Counted from the stretch's first letter, positions 16,414-26,469 are shown. The stretch: DNA of 64,000 nt from RGIG9608 sp045612365 (GCA_045612365.1 JAZKYY010000004.1:1-64000); one strand, 5' to 3'. Program-made: numbers and translations. Notes: a model not told the origin generated them from the sequence alone.

Positions 16414-18021
16414 ATGAAAAGAAATGTTATTTTGTTAGCTGTTGTGTGTGGTTTCTCACTTTTGAGAGCACAAAGTACAAGTATTGTTGATACATTGTAC
16501 TATGACAAAGAGTGGAAAGGTGTAATGGGTATAGAATTTGCCAATTATTATCGTGTGACAAATACTCCTAAAGATCCAAATTTTCCAAAAAAATTTAAAG
16601 ATTATAATGTGAGAGAAAATTATCTTTATGCGGAAGGTGATTTTATCTCAATTGATAGGTATGATGATTCTAAGAGTATATTTACAAATCTATATACTCG
16701 CTATTCTTCTAGTGGGCAAGTAATGGCAATGATAAATTATAAGAGTGGTATGTTAAATGGTTTGTGTACAACTTATTATCCAAATGGTAATATAGAATCA
16801 GAGATTATGTACATTAATGATACTATAAGTGGAAAATATGTAACATATACTAATAAGGGGGGGATTATTTATAACGGTATAATGAATGGAGATGTTTTTT
16901 CTGGTGAGTATAATGAGTATGATGAGGATGGTTTCTTAGAAAGTACTTCTCAATACAAGTTAAATATATTAGAAGGAACGCTTACTATGTATTATCCTAG
17001 TGGATATGTATACGCAACATTTCCTTATAAAGATGGATTACTTGATGGAATTCTAAAAGTATATAATGAATCAGGTATTGTTGTTGAGGAACGTTCTTAT
17101 AAAAGAGGTTTAAAATGTGGTATTCACGAGACTAGAGACGGATCTAACACACAGAGAAGTACATATAAGGCAATTGTCCCAAGTGATGGAGTTTTTGGTT
17201 TGTCTGTTAAATTAGAAAAGAAAGCATATGATATTTATGGAGATAAAAACCGAAAAACTATTGGCGGAGAAAAGATATGTGGTGGTGGTTGGTTAGATTC
17301 ATATTATCATTTTATAGAAATAGGCTTGTTTTTTATGAATGCAAGTGATAAAACCATTAATGGAAGCATAGAAAATGTAAAAGTTGAGTTTATAAAAGAG
17401 GATAAGGTTTCTAAAAATATGGTTATTTCAGAAATAACAGCGATTGATATTTATAAAGATTATGCAGAGAAAAAATCCAAATTGGCGTACTGGAGAGCAG
17501 AAGCAACTGCCAATGCGGCTGCAACTCAAAGTGTACAATCAACATACTCTGGTCAAGGAAGTTCTGTATCTGTAGCTGAATCCAGTACTAATACTAGTCA
17601 GAAATCTTCTGCTGTAGGGACAGTCCAAGGTGCTGTAGTAGGGGTAAACAATAGTGGATATGTAGGAGTAGGAGCTGCAGGAGCAGCGGCAAAATCAGAA
17701 AAAAATAGTAGTAGCAATACATCCTCACAGGCTTATAGTGCAAATGGTAGTTCTCAAAAAAGTCAATCTTCGGAAGTATATGTAGATGGGCAATTAAGAT
17801 ATCAAGTGTATCAACAAGAGAAAGAAAAGGCAGATAAAATTTCTGAGGAGGCAAATGAATTTGCCTCAAAAAAGATTGAGGAAAATAAATATTCTGAGTT
17901 TGAAATTCCTGCATATTCTAGCGTAGATAAAACCATACTAGTTTCCGATTCTAAGAAAAAGTTTGAAACTATAAAATTTTCATTTGATTTTAATGGAGTA
18001 ACATATTCTGTTGTATGGTAG
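16414..18021 (+). CDS. Exported MORN-repeat (YwqK-like) protein with low-complexity C-terminal region
   Basis: Signal peptide (residues 1-19, SLLRAQS). Residues ~100-240 hold tandem MORN-type repeats (MLNGLCTTYYPNGNIESE, GKYVTYTNKGGIIYNG, GTLTMYYPSGYVYATF, LLDGILKVYNESGIVVEE). These are of the sort annotated as 'toxin-antitoxin YwqK antitoxin', but no toxin gene is adjacent. A middle domain follows, then a Ser/Asn/Ala/Gly-rich stretch at about 365-450, a charged helix (QQEKEKADKISEEANEFASKK, about 470-490) and a terminal beta-like domain. The function is not known; a cell-surface or periplasmic structural role fits the features. It is preceded by the structured RNA/leader and followed by a terminator. 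Confidence 0.7.
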   Translation: MKRNVILLAVVCGFSLLRAQSTSIVDTLYYDKEWKGVMGIEFANYYRVTNTPKDPNFPKKFKDYNVRENYLYAEGDFISIDRYDDSKSIFTNLYTRYSSSGQVMAMINYKSGMLNGLCTTYYPNGNIESEIMYINDTISGKYVTYTNKGGIIYNGIMNGDVFSGEYNEYDEDGFLESTSQYKLNILEGTLTMYYPSGYVYATFPYKDGLLDGILKVYNESGIVVEERSYKRGLKCGIHETRDGSNTQRSTYKAIVPSDGVFGLSVKLEKKAYDIYGDKNRKTIGGEKICGGGWLDSYYHFIEIGLFFMNASDKTINGSIENVKVEFIKEDKVSKNMVISEITAIDIYKDYAEKKSKLAYWRAEATANAAATQSVQSTYSGQGSSVSVAESSTNTSQKSSAVGTVQGAVVGVNNSGYVGVGAAGAAAKSEKNSSSNTSSQAYSANGSSQKSQSSEVYVDGQLRYQVYQQEKEKADKISEEANEFASKKIEENKYSEFEIPAYSSVDKTILVSDSKKKFETIKFSFDFNGVTYSVVW

Positions 18022-18047
18022 TTAGTATGTTGAGATTTTTTTTGTAA

Positions 18048-18082
18048 AAAAATCCCTACTGAGCCGCACAGTAGGGATTTTT
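18048..18082. terminator. Bidirectional terminator between MORN gene and comM
   Basis: Perfect 14-bp stem AAAAATCCCTACTG (18048-18061) with CAGTAGGGATTTTT (18069-18082), with A- and T-runs on both sides, between two convergent genes. Confidence 0.9.
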
Positions 18083-18104
18083 AGTAATCTCAAAAATTGT
18101 TTTT

Positions 18105-19643
18105 TTATCCACCCCAACCTTCTCTGTCTAAATTTCTATAATTGATGGCTTCTGAGATGTGATGAGGTTTTACGTTTTCACTTTCATCCATGTCTGCAAT
18201 TGTTCTCGCCACTTTTAATATTTTATCGTAGGCACGAGCTGACAAATTTAGTCGATTTATAGCAGTTTTTAGTCGGTTTTCACTTTCGGAATCAAGTTGA
18301 ACAAATTCTCTGATTAGCTTCGAACTCATTTGAGCATTGCAATAAATTCCTGGATATTTTTCAAAACGTTTGCTTTGGATGTTTCGAGCATTAATTACTC
18401 GTTTCCTAATAGTTTCACTATTTTCCAATTCTTCTTTTTTGGATAATTCTTCGAATGGAACAGGTACAATTTCTATGTGAATGTCAATGCGGTCAAGTAG
18501 TGGTCCTGAGATTTTACTTAAGTACTTTTGAACCATTCCTGGAGGACAAACACACTCTCTTGTAGGGTGATTGTAGTAACCACAGGGGCAAGGATTCATC
18601 GAAGCAATAAGCATAACGCTTGTTGGATACTCGATTGATGATTTTGCTCTAGATATAGTAATTTTTCTATCCTCAAGAGGTTGACGCATAACTTCTAAAA
18701 CAGTACGTTTGAATTCGGGAAGTTCATCGAGAAAGAGAACTCCATTATGTGCTAATGATATTTCTCCGGGTTGAGGATATGCACCTCCTCCAACAAGTGC
18801 TACGTCTGAAATAGTATGATGCGGATTTCTAAATGGACGTTGAGTCATCAATGATGTCTCTTTGTTAATTTTTCCTGCTACAGAATGAATTTTTGTAGTT
18901 TCTAAAGCCTCATGAAGAGTGAAAGGAGGCAGAATTGTTGGTAAACGTTTCGCTAACATTGTTTTACCTGCACCTGGAGGGCCTACCATTATGACGTTGT
19001 GTCCACCACTAGCAGCTATTTCTAATGCACGCTTAACATTTTCTTGCCCTCTAACATCAGCGAAATCGATGTCAAATGCATTGATGTGTGCAAAAAACTC
19101 CTCGCGTGTGTTTACTTCTGTTTTTTCAAGCGTTATTTTGTCGTTTAAGAAATCAATAACTTCGGTGATGTTAGAAACTCCATAAACTTCTAAGTTGTTT
19201 ACAACAGCGGCTTCTCTACTATTTTCTTTGGGTAAAATAAAACCTTTGAAACCATCTTCTCTGGCCTTGATAGCAATGGGAAGAACTCCTTTTATTGGCT
19301 TAAGTGAACCATCAAGAGACAACTCTCCCATAATGAGATATTGCTCAGCTTTTTCTTTTGAAACATTACCATTCGCTGCTAGGATTCCGATTGCAAGAGG
19401 TAAATCGTATGCTGCTCCCTCTTTTTTTATGTCGGCAGGAGCCATATTGATTACGATTTGTTGCCCAGGAAATTTTATTCCGTTGTGTTGCAATGCAGAT
19501 ACAATTCTTTCGTGGCTTTCTTTTATAGCATTGTCAGGAAGTCCAACCAGAAAGAACTTTATCCCACGCGAAATGTTAACTTCAATAGAAATTATAGTAG
19601 CAGAAATCCCTTGAACTGCAGCACCGAAAACTTTTACCAACAT
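18105..19643 (-). CDS. comM: YifB/ComM-family Mg-chelatase-like AAA+ ATPase
   Basis: Hexameric helicase-like protein; the ComM members promote branch migration during natural transformation. An N-terminal ChlI/Lon-S5-like domain (residues 1-170) precedes the AAA+ module with Walker A GPPGAGKT at 221-228 and Walker B-like VLFLDELPEF near 300. A cysteine-rich insertion (CPCGYYNHPTRECVCPP, about 350-366) typical of the family may bind zinc. A C-terminal Mg-chelatase domain closes it. 512 residues, normal. Transcribed alone from a TACATTTG promoter. Confidence 0.93.
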   Translation of the reverse strand: MLVKVFGAAVQGISATIISIEVNISRGIKFFLVGLPDNAIKESHERIVSALQHNGIKFPGQQIVINMAPADIKKEGAAYDLPLAIGILAANGNVSKEKAEQYLIMGELSLDGSLKPIKGVLPIAIKAREDGFKGFILPKENSREAAVVNNLEVYGVSNITEVIDFLNDKITLEKTEVNTREEFFAHINAFDIDFADVRGQENVKRALEIAASGGHNVIMVGPPGAGKTMLAKRLPTILPPFTLHEALETTKIHSVAGKINKETSLMTQRPFRNPHHTISDVALVGGGAYPQPGEISLAHNGVLFLDELPEFKRTVLEVMRQPLEDRKITISRAKSSIEYPTSVMLIASMNPCPCGYYNHPTRECVCPPGMVQKYLSKISGPLLDRIDIHIEIVPVPFEELSKKEELENSETIRKRVINARNIQSKRFEKYPGIYCNAQMSSKLIREFVQLDSESENRLKTAINRLNLSARAYDKILKVARTIADMDESENVKPHHISEAINYRNLDREGWGG

Positions 19644-19667
19644 AACAACTCTTTTTTTCTTTTTCTA

Positions 19668-19675
19668 CAAATGTA
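19668..19675 (-). promoter_or_regulatory. -7 promoter element for comM
   Basis: TACATTTG on the minus strand, 25 nt upstream of the ATG; matches TAnnTTTG. Confidence 0.55.
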
Positions 19676-19716
19676 CAAAAAAGTAATGCTTTTTTCATTT
19701 GTTTTTTTGCAGGTGT

Positions 19717-20991
19717 TTATTTCTTGCCAAAATCACCATCTATTTTTAGGAAGCGAAGCAGAATGAAACCTGGAAAGGTGCAAAGACAAACCCAAATAAA
19801 AAACGGAGCATAACCAACTGCTTCCTGAATATAGCCGGCAAACATGCCTGGCAACATCATTCCGAGTGCCATAATGCCTGTTCCGATAGCATAATGTGCT
19901 GTTTTGAACTCTCCTTGAGAAATAAAAATTAGATATAACATAAAGGCCGTAAATCCAAATCCATAACCGAATTGTTCGAAGGCAACGCCAGAAGCGATAA
20001 TCCATAGCAATTGTGGCTGAGCGTAAGCAAAATAAACGTAAATTAAATTTGGCAAATTCATCAATAAAGCCATTGGCCAGAGCCAACGTTTAAGGCCATC
20101 TTTGGCTACAACAATTCCTCCTAAAATACCACCAGCAAGAAGTGCTATTACGCCAATTGTTCCTTTAAAAAAGCCTACATTTTCGGTCGAAACTCCAAGT
20201 CCACCAACTTCTACTGAATCCAACAAAAAAGGAGCAGCAAGTTTTGCCAATTGAGCTTCTCCAAAACGGTAAAGCAAAAGGAATAAAAAGGAAATAACAA
20301 TGTTTTTCTTTTTGAAAAAACTAATAAAAAGTTCCCCAAAGTTTTGTAGCGAGTTTTTTACATCTACTTGCGGTTTGGGCAATTGAAAATGATGGTAGGC
20401 GAAAATTGCCAAAAACAAGCCTGCAACAACAAAAAATGTTAGACTCCAAGCATAAGCCATACTCCCAATTTTTGTAGATAAATATCCTGCAAGCATAACA
20501 AGTAATCCTTCTCCGGTAACTGTAGCAATACGATAAAAAGTATTTCGAATACCTACGAAAAGTGATTGCTCATTTTCCTTGAGAGCCAACATATAGAAAC
20601 CATCAGCAGCAATGTCATGCGTTGCTGAGCTAAATGCTAGTAACCAAAAAAATGCTAACGTGGTTTGGAAAAAATAACTTGTGGGGATGAAAAATGCAAT
20701 CCCTGCCAATCCAATGCCTATTAGCATTTGCATGGAATAAATCCACCAACGTTTGGTTTTTAGCAAATCAACAAACGGACTCCATAGGGGTTTGATGACC
20801 CAAGGCAGATAAAGCCAGCTTGTGTAGAATGCAATGTCGCTATTGGAAACACCCAAGTTTTTATACATAATAACCGAAACGGTCATTACCAAAACATAAG
20901 GCAAACCTTCAGCAAAATAGAGCGTAGGAATCCAAGTCCATGGATTACTTTTACTTTTCTTGCTCTTCAATATAGTATTTTCTGAACTCAT
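19717..20991 (-). CDS. MFS transporter, AmpG (muropeptide permease)-like
   Basis: About 12 membrane segments in 424 residues. The start (NPWTWIPTLYFAEGLPYVLVMTVSVIMYKNLGV) and the motif SSATHDIAADGFYMLAL near 130-147 are those of AmpG-like permeases, which import anhydro-muropeptides for recycling of peptidoglycan. The gene starts 41 nt inside the upstream HD-hydrolase gene, and no alternative start exists without losing TM1, so the overlap looks real. It ends the operon pbp1A-priA-HD-MFS. A cell-wall recycling role fits the PBP at the head of the operon, but the substrate is inferred. Confidence 0.75.
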   Translation of the reverse strand: MSSENTILKSKKSKSNPWTWIPTLYFAEGLPYVLVMTVSVIMYKNLGVSNSDIAFYTSWLYLPWVIKPLWSPFVDLLKTKRWWIYSMQMLIGIGLAGIAFFIPTSYFFQTTLAFFWLLAFSSATHDIAADGFYMLALKENEQSLFVGIRNTFYRIATVTGEGLLVMLAGYLSTKIGSMAYAWSLTFFVVAGLFLAIFAYHHFQLPKPQVDVKNSLQNFGELFISFFKKKNIVISFLFLLLYRFGEAQLAKLAAPFLLDSVEVGGLGVSTENVGFFKGTIGVIALLAGGILGGIVVAKDGLKRWLWPMALLMNLPNLIYVYFAYAQPQLLWIIASGVAFEQFGYGFGFTAFMLYLIFISQGEFKTAHYAIGTGIMALGMMLPGMFAGYIQEAVGYAPFFIWVCLCTFPGFILLRFLKIDGDFGKK

Positions 20992-21595
20992 TTTTTAGTT
21001 TGTCTTTATCTAGAATAAGTTGTTGTAATTCATATAAATTTTGTGCATTTTTCCCATTTTTGAACCAAAGTTTTAGGTAACCATTTAGTCCATATTTTTC
21101 TTGTAAATGCATATAGCAACGTTCAAAATGTTCTTCAAATGAGAGATGAGGATGTGTTTTCAAACCATATTGCAAAGTACGTTGTATCACTCGTTTGATA
21201 GAGATTTCTCTATCTGCCTCAGCAACAATCTTTCCATAAATGCTTCTAGGGGAATTTTTTGATGAAGCTCTGTGATCTTCTATGGCTTCTTTCATAACAA
21301 CGAGTTCTTCATCACTAAACCATTTTTTTAGATTTTGATTTTCCATCAAAAGTTGAGCAGATGATAAGTGATGAGAATCTCTGCCATACTTTATTCCCAA
21401 ATCATGAAAAGCGGCAATTGTGTATATCATATTTTTGTTGATACTCAAATTTTCGGCAAGCGCTAAACTTTCTCTTATAACATTGCTGATATGCAATAGG
21501 TTATGTCCATTGTCAAACTCGTTGTATTGAGGAAGAATTTCTGTTTCGATGTAAGAAACAAGTTGTTTGTTCAAACTTTCTACTGATTTATTCAT
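20951..21595 (-). CDS. HD-domain phosphohydrolase
   Basis: The HD motif is visible as AAFHDLGIKYGRDSHHLSSA (HD at about residues 65-66), with an upstream His in GHNLLHISNVI and a later Asp in EADREIS, forming the usual metal-binding H...HD...D set. Such proteins hydrolyse phosphate bonds in nucleotides or similar compounds; the substrate is unknown. 214 residues. It starts 16 nt after the priA stop and its last 41 nt overlap the MFS gene. Confidence 0.8.
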   Translation of the reverse strand: MNKSVESLNKQLVSYIETEILPQYNEFDNGHNLLHISNVIRESLALAENLSINKNMIYTIAAFHDLGIKYGRDSHHLSSAQLLMENQNLKKWFSDEELVVMKEAIEDHRASSKNSPRSIYGKIVAEADREISIKRVIQRTLQYGLKTHPHLSFEEHFERCYMHLQEKYGLNGYLKLWFKNGKNAQNLYELQQLILDKDKLKNEFRKYYIEEQEK

Positions 21596-21611
21596 AGTTT
21601 TTATGTTCTAT

Positions 21612-24071
21612 TTACATCGGATCGACATCTATAAAAAAACGTGTTGACTTAAATTCTTGTTTAAGCAACAAATTATTTACTTCTTTTGCAACAAGTTGTT
21701 TTATTTGGTCAATATTAGTTGTATTTTCTATTTTTAATAGAATAGTTTTTATGTAGTAGTTTTGGATTTTGCCTACTGGCGGGTTGTTAGGTCCTAGAAC
21801 ATATTTATCAATAGATTTTTGGAGAGTTTTTGCTAACAAGAAGGCAACTTTGTTTAGTATATTATAGTCGCGATGCTTAATTGTTATTTCTATTAAGCGA
21901 TAATAAGGAGGATAATGGAAAAGATCCCTTTCTACCATTTGTTGCTCAAAAAACCTTTTGTAATCTGCAGTTTTGACAAATTGGATTATAGGGTGATTGG
22001 TAGAGAAAGTTTGTAAAATAACGTTGCCTTGTTTGTTTCGTCGTCCTGCTCTTCCGCTTACTTGTGTAAGCATCTGAAAAGCTCTTTCGTATGCTCTAAA
22101 ATTGGGATAGTTTAGGAGATTATCGGCATTAAGAATTCCTACTAATCCTACGTTTTCGAAGTCTAATCCTTTAGAGATGATTTGTGTGCCAACCAAAATG
22201 CGTGCTTTGCCAAGTGCAAAATCGTTAATAATATTTTCATACGATTTTTTACTTCTTGTAGTGTCTAAATCCATTCTTCGGACACTAACTTCTGGAAAAA
22301 GTTCTTTTAATTCTTCTTCAATTTGCTCTGTTCCAAAACCTTTGTGTTGCAATGTCTCTTGTTTGCATGAAGGGCATTTTGTAGGTAACTTTTCGCTATG
22401 CCCGCAGTAATGGCAAACAAGTTTATTGAAATATTTGTGATAGGAAAGACTTACATCGCAATGAGGACAACGAGGATTCCAAGCACACACTTTGCATTCT
22501 ACATAGGGAGAAAATCCTCTTCTGTTTTGGAACAATATGATTTGATCTCCAGCATCAAGTGTTTGTTGTATTTTTTCTAACAAAGTGAAAGAAAAATGCC
22601 CCCTCATCTGTTTTCGCTTATAATTTTGCTCCAGGTCAATGATCTCAATTTCGGGGAGTTTTACATCTTCGAATCGTTTGTTAAGTTCTACAAGACCGTA
22701 TTTTTTATTCAAAGCATTGCTGTATGATTCGAGTGATGGAGTGGCCGATCCAAGTAATGTTTTTGCTTTCCAAAATGTTGCAAGAACAATGGCAACATTG
22801 CGCGCGTGGTAGCGTGGAGAGTTGTCAAATTGTTTGAAAGATGGTTCGTGTTCTTCGTCAACAATTATTAGCCCTAAGTTTGTAAAAGGAAGAAAAATAG
22901 ATGATCTTGCACCAAGAATTATTTTTGGCTCTTTTTTTTGACAAAGATTATTCCATATTTCTACTTTTTCAGCATCTGATATTCGTGAATGATAGATTTC
23001 TAGTTTTTCACCAAAGATACGTGTCAATCGCTCGGCTAATTGTGTGGTTAATGCAATTTCAGGCACTAAATAAAGAACTTGTTTGCCACTTCTCAATGCA
23101 TCTTGAATAAGATGTGTATAAATCTCGGTTTTCCCACTTGAGGTAACTCCATGTAGAAGCACTACATTTTTCTCCTCAAAAAGCATTTTGATTTTTTCGT
23201 ATGCTTCTTGTTGTGCAGGGTTTAGAGAGTGAAGCTCTTGTGTTGAATTTGTTTTTTTTAGCCTAGAAACTTGTTCGGAAAAACTGGTTAAAATTCCTTT
23301 TTGAATCAATGCGTTAAGAACAGAAGAACTTGAGTTCGCAGTTTTTAGTAACTTGCTTTTTTCTATTTTAAAATCTGTTTTTCCTCTAGAGATATTTATG
23401 AAATAGGCGAATAGCTCTTGTTGACTTTTACTCCTTTTGATCAAATTGGTATAATCTTCTATTTTGTCAATCCGAAAATTCTTGGGAAGGGAAATAAAAA
23501 TGTTTAGTTTAAGTTTGTAAGAACTTTCTATTTGTTCGTCAATGTTTATAATTTTTTTTTCTTGCAATGATTTTATTACTGAAAGTATATTTTTTATTTC
23601 CGATTTCTTCAGCAACGATTGTACTTCTATGTTGCTGTTTTGTAGTATTTCTACTAATTGTTTCTCCTTTTCGTTAAGAATGACGTTTCCTTCGGAGAAA
23701 GTATTGTTGAGCGAAATGTTTGAATCGCTTTCTAATTTTAGCCCTGCAGGAAGAGATGCTTTATATACATCACCTAGTGAGGTTTGGTAATAGTTGGCAA
23801 TCCACTCCCAGACTAGTAGTTGAGTTTTATTTACAATAGGATGCTCATCAAGAACGGAAACAATGGGCTTGCAATCTACTTCAGGTTTGTTTTTATGGAC
23901 TTTATAGACTAAAGCAGAATAAAATTTTCGTGCTCCAAATTGTACGATAACCCGAACTCCAGGTTGTAAATTAGGGAGACTTTCAGGTACGGAGTAGGTG
24001 TAATTTTGTTCTAAAAAGAGAGGTAAAATTACGTCAACAAACAAATTGTTATTATTGGAAACATCCTGCAT
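21612..24071 (-). CDS. priA: Primosomal protein N' (replication restart helicase)
   Basis: 3'-to-5' helicase that reloads the replisome at stalled forks. An N-terminal 3'BD domain (VDVILPLFLEQNYTYSVP) is followed by a DEAD-type helicase core with Walker A GVTSSGKTEIY and DEEH, then the zinc-binding insertion with paired cysteines (CKVCAWNPRCPHC ... CHYCG ... CPSC) and the helicase C lobe with QVSGRAGR. The start is placed at MQDVSNNN (24071) because the family begins just before this strand; this leaves a 20-nt overlap with the pbp1A stop. About 819 residues, normal. Confidence 0.94.
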   Translation of the reverse strand: MQDVSNNNNLFVDVILPLFLEQNYTYSVPESLPNLQPGVRVIVQFGARKFYSALVYKVHKNKPEVDCKPIVSVLDEHPIVNKTQLLVWEWIANYYQTSLGDVYKASLPAGLKLESDSNISLNNTFSEGNVILNEKEKQLVEILQNSNIEVQSLLKKSEIKNILSVIKSLQEKKIINIDEQIESSYKLKLNIFISLPKNFRIDKIEDYTNLIKRSKSQQELFAYFINISRGKTDFKIEKSKLLKTANSSSSVLNALIQKGILTSFSEQVSRLKKTNSTQELHSLNPAQQEAYEKIKMLFEEKNVVLLHGVTSSGKTEIYTHLIQDALRSGKQVLYLVPEIALTTQLAERLTRIFGEKLEIYHSRISDAEKVEIWNNLCQKKEPKIILGARSSIFLPFTNLGLIIVDEEHEPSFKQFDNSPRYHARNVAIVLATFWKAKTLLGSATPSLESYSNALNKKYGLVELNKRFEDVKLPEIEIIDLEQNYKRKQMRGHFSFTLLEKIQQTLDAGDQIILFQNRRGFSPYVECKVCAWNPRCPHCDVSLSYHKYFNKLVCHYCGHSEKLPTKCPSCKQETLQHKGFGTEQIEEELKELFPEVSVRRMDLDTTRSKKSYENIINDFALGKARILVGTQIISKGLDFENVGLVGILNADNLLNYPNFRAYERAFQMLTQVSGRAGRRNKQGNVILQTFSTNHPIIQFVKTADYKRFFEQQMVERDLFHYPPYYRLIEITIKHRDYNILNKVAFLLAKTLQKSIDKYVLGPNNPPVGKIQNYYIKTILLKIENTTNIDQIKQLVAKEVNNLLLKQEFKSTRFFIDVDPM

Positions 24072-26361
24072 TTGGGTTGAAATAAGTAGGTATGTCAAAT
24101 GTTTCTTCTGATGAGTATCCCAACGAAGAATCTTCTAGAACTTTTTTCATATATAAAGCCCAAATTGGCAGAGCCATATTTGCTCCTTGTCCAATAGCAA
24201 TGTTGTCAAAGTGAACACTTCTGTCTTCAAATCCAGCCCAAACTCCCGACACTAAAGACGGAGTAAAACCAATGAACCAACCATCAGAGTTGTTTTGTGT
24301 TGTTCCAGTTTTACCTCCTGCTGGCATTTTAAGCCCGTATTTGTAGCGAATACGAACACCAGTTCCAGCGTCAACAACAGAGGATAACATGTCTAACATT
24401 TTGAAAGATGTAGTTTCGTCAATAACTTCTTGAGTTTCGGGAACGAATGTCGCAATTATATTTCGGTTCGAGTCCTCAATTTTTGTAACATAAATAGGCG
24501 AAGTCCTAATTCCCTTATTAGGGAAAACAGTGTAGGCATCTACCATTTCTCCTAGTGTAACTTCGCAAGAACCTGTGCAAAGAGATACCACAGGATCTAT
24601 TTGTCCTTTTATTCCAAAAGAACGCATAAGTGTTACCAATTTTTCTGGAGTGAAAAGACTCATTACGTATGCAGAAATCCAGTTGTTCGAATTTGTTAAT
24701 CCCCATTTGAGAGTTACCTCTTCTCCAACATGTAGTTTAGAATCGTTACGAGGTGTGTATGGGTTACCATTGCCATCGTAGAGTGTGATTTCTTGGTTGA
24801 TTGTTTTGTCGCAAGGCCAAAAACCTTCGTTCATTGCCAATGTGTAGAGATATGGTTTTATGGTAGAACCTACTTGTCTTCGACCAACATTGACCATATC
24901 GTATTGGAAATGAGAGAAATCAATTCCACCAACATAGGCTTTTACATGTCCGTTTGTTGGATTCATTGACATGAAACCACAACGCAAAAAGTGTTTGTTG
25001 TAAATGATAGAATCTCTAGGTGACATTACGGTGTCAATAGGACCATTCCACGAAAAAACTGTCATCTCAACAGGTGTGTTGAATTCTTCGTCAATTTCTT
25101 TTTGTGATGCTTTTCTTTTCTTTAGTAGCCTATAACGTTCCGATTGTTTGATGGCATTTTGAATAATTGTTTCAACCTCTTTCTTAGAAATATCATAGGA
25201 GAAAGGTGCTTGTCTATGATTTTTCTTTTCTTTGAAAAAAGCTGCTTGAAGCTCGGTGAAATGTTCGCGAACAGCTTCTTCGGCATATCGTTGCATACGA
25301 GAATCAATGGTTGTATAAATCTTCAATCCATCGGTATAAATGTTGTAAAGAGAACCATCGGCTTTTGGATTTTTTTCGCAAAAACCATAAAGTGGGTCAT
25401 TTTCCCATGCCAAAGAGTCCATGTAAAATTTGCCGTATTTCTTTAATTGCCACGATGCATAATTTTTTTTGTTCGGTTTTTTTGCAGTAAGTGCAATTCT
25501 TAAATATTCTCTAAAGTAGGGAGCTAAACCTAACTTATGATCCACTCTGTGAAAATCAAGAGTCAAAGGGATTTTTTGTAAGGAATCACATTCGCTTTCG
25601 GTCAAAAAATCGGCTTTTAGCATTTGAGATAATACCACGTTGCGTCTATCTCTAGTTCTTTCATTGCGACGCAATGGGTTGAAATAAGAAGGATTTTTGA
25701 GCATGCCAACTAAAGTTGCCGATTGTTCAGTTTTTAAATCCTTAGGCGCTACTCCAAAGTACACCTGTGAAGCAGTTTTTATGCCAATTGCATTGTTCAA
25801 AAAATCAAACTTATTTAAGTACATTGTTATGATTTCTTGCTTGGTGTAGAGTCGTTCGAGTCTAACAGCAATTACCCATTCTACAGGTTTTTGGATAAGG
25901 CGATAGAAAATGTTGTCGGCAGGAGGGGAGTAGAGTTGTTTGGCTAACTGTTGAGTAATTGTACTTCCGCCACCTGCACTTTTTTGCCCCAAAATTACAC
26001 GTTTGAAGAATACTCGGATTAACGCCCAAGAGTCGATTCCCGAATGACTTTCGAAACGAGCATCTTCTGTGGCGATGAGTGCTTTTACAATGTTGTCAGG
26101 GAGTTCGTTGTAGTTGGCGTTGACACGATTTTCTTTGTTAGAGAAGAAACTTCCCAATACTTGCATGTCCGATGAATATATTTCAGTGGCATATTTATAA
26201 CTTGGGTTCTGTAACTCCTCAAGAGGTGGCATATAGCCAATCCATCCTTGGGTGATGGCGTAGAAAATTCCAAAAACACACAAGAAAGCAACTAGAAACA
26301 ACGACCAAAACCAAATAAAGAATTTCTTATTAAAACTGTCGGAGAAGAGATTTTTTTTCAT
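24052..26361 (-). CDS. Class A penicillin-binding protein 1A
   Basis: Bifunctional peptidoglycan synthase. One N-terminal membrane anchor (about 12-34), a GT51 transglycosylase domain with the catalytic Glu in IATEDARFESHSGID (about 91-105) and the motif GGSTITQQLAKQLY, then the transpeptidase domain with SxxK as STIK (about 498-501) and KTG near 681-683. 769 residues, as usual in Bacteroidetes. It heads a four-gene operon, with priA overlapping its stop by 20 nt. Confidence 0.94.
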   Translation of the reverse strand: MKKNLFSDSFNKKFFIWFWSLFLVAFLCVFGIFYAITQGWIGYMPPLEELQNPSYKYATEIYSSDMQVLGSFFSNKENRVNANYNELPDNIVKALIATEDARFESHSGIDSWALIRVFFKRVILGQKSAGGGSTITQQLAKQLYSPPADNIFYRLIQKPVEWVIAVRLERLYTKQEIITMYLNKFDFLNNAIGIKTASQVYFGVAPKDLKTEQSATLVGMLKNPSYFNPLRRNERTRDRRNVVLSQMLKADFLTESECDSLQKIPLTLDFHRVDHKLGLAPYFREYLRIALTAKKPNKKNYASWQLKKYGKFYMDSLAWENDPLYGFCEKNPKADGSLYNIYTDGLKIYTTIDSRMQRYAEEAVREHFTELQAAFFKEKKNHRQAPFSYDISKKEVETIIQNAIKQSERYRLLKKRKASQKEIDEEFNTPVEMTVFSWNGPIDTVMSPRDSIIYNKHFLRCGFMSMNPTNGHVKAYVGGIDFSHFQYDMVNVGRRQVGSTIKPYLYTLAMNEGFWPCDKTINQEITLYDGNGNPYTPRNDSKLHVGEEVTLKWGLTNSNNWISAYVMSLFTPEKLVTLMRSFGIKGQIDPVVSLCTGSCEVTLGEMVDAYTVFPNKGIRTSPIYVTKIEDSNRNIIATFVPETQEVIDETTSFKMLDMLSSVVDAGTGVRIRYKYGLKMPAGGKTGTTQNNSDGWFIGFTPSLVSGVWAGFEDRSVHFDNIAIGQGANMALPIWALYMKKVLEDSSLGYSSEETFDIPTYFNPNAGCFQ

Positions 26362-26387
26362 CGAAATGGTTTTTTATACAACACTTA

Positions 26388-26395
26388 CAAAAGTA
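26388..26395 (-). promoter_or_regulatory. -7 promoter element of the pbp1A-priA-HD-MFS operon
   Basis: TACTTTTG on the minus strand, matching TAnnTTTG, 26 nt upstream of the pbp1A ATG. Confidence 0.55.
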
Positions 26396-26445
26396 CGAAA
26401 AAAAAGAAAATAACTATATAGTTGCAAAAGGATAACAATAAAAAA

Positions 26446-26469
26446 ACACACCACTAAAAGGTGGTGTGT
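26446..26469 (-). terminator. Terminator of the acyl-CoA ligase gene
   Basis: ACACACCAC/GTGGTGTGT stem with a 6-nt loop. On the minus strand it is followed by a T-run (TTTTTATT). It lies 32 bp past the ligase stop codon. Confidence 0.85.

Noticed and set aside
16414..18021. Toxin-antitoxin system (YwqK antitoxin label)
   Set aside because: The protein is exported and large, and no partner toxin gene is next to it.
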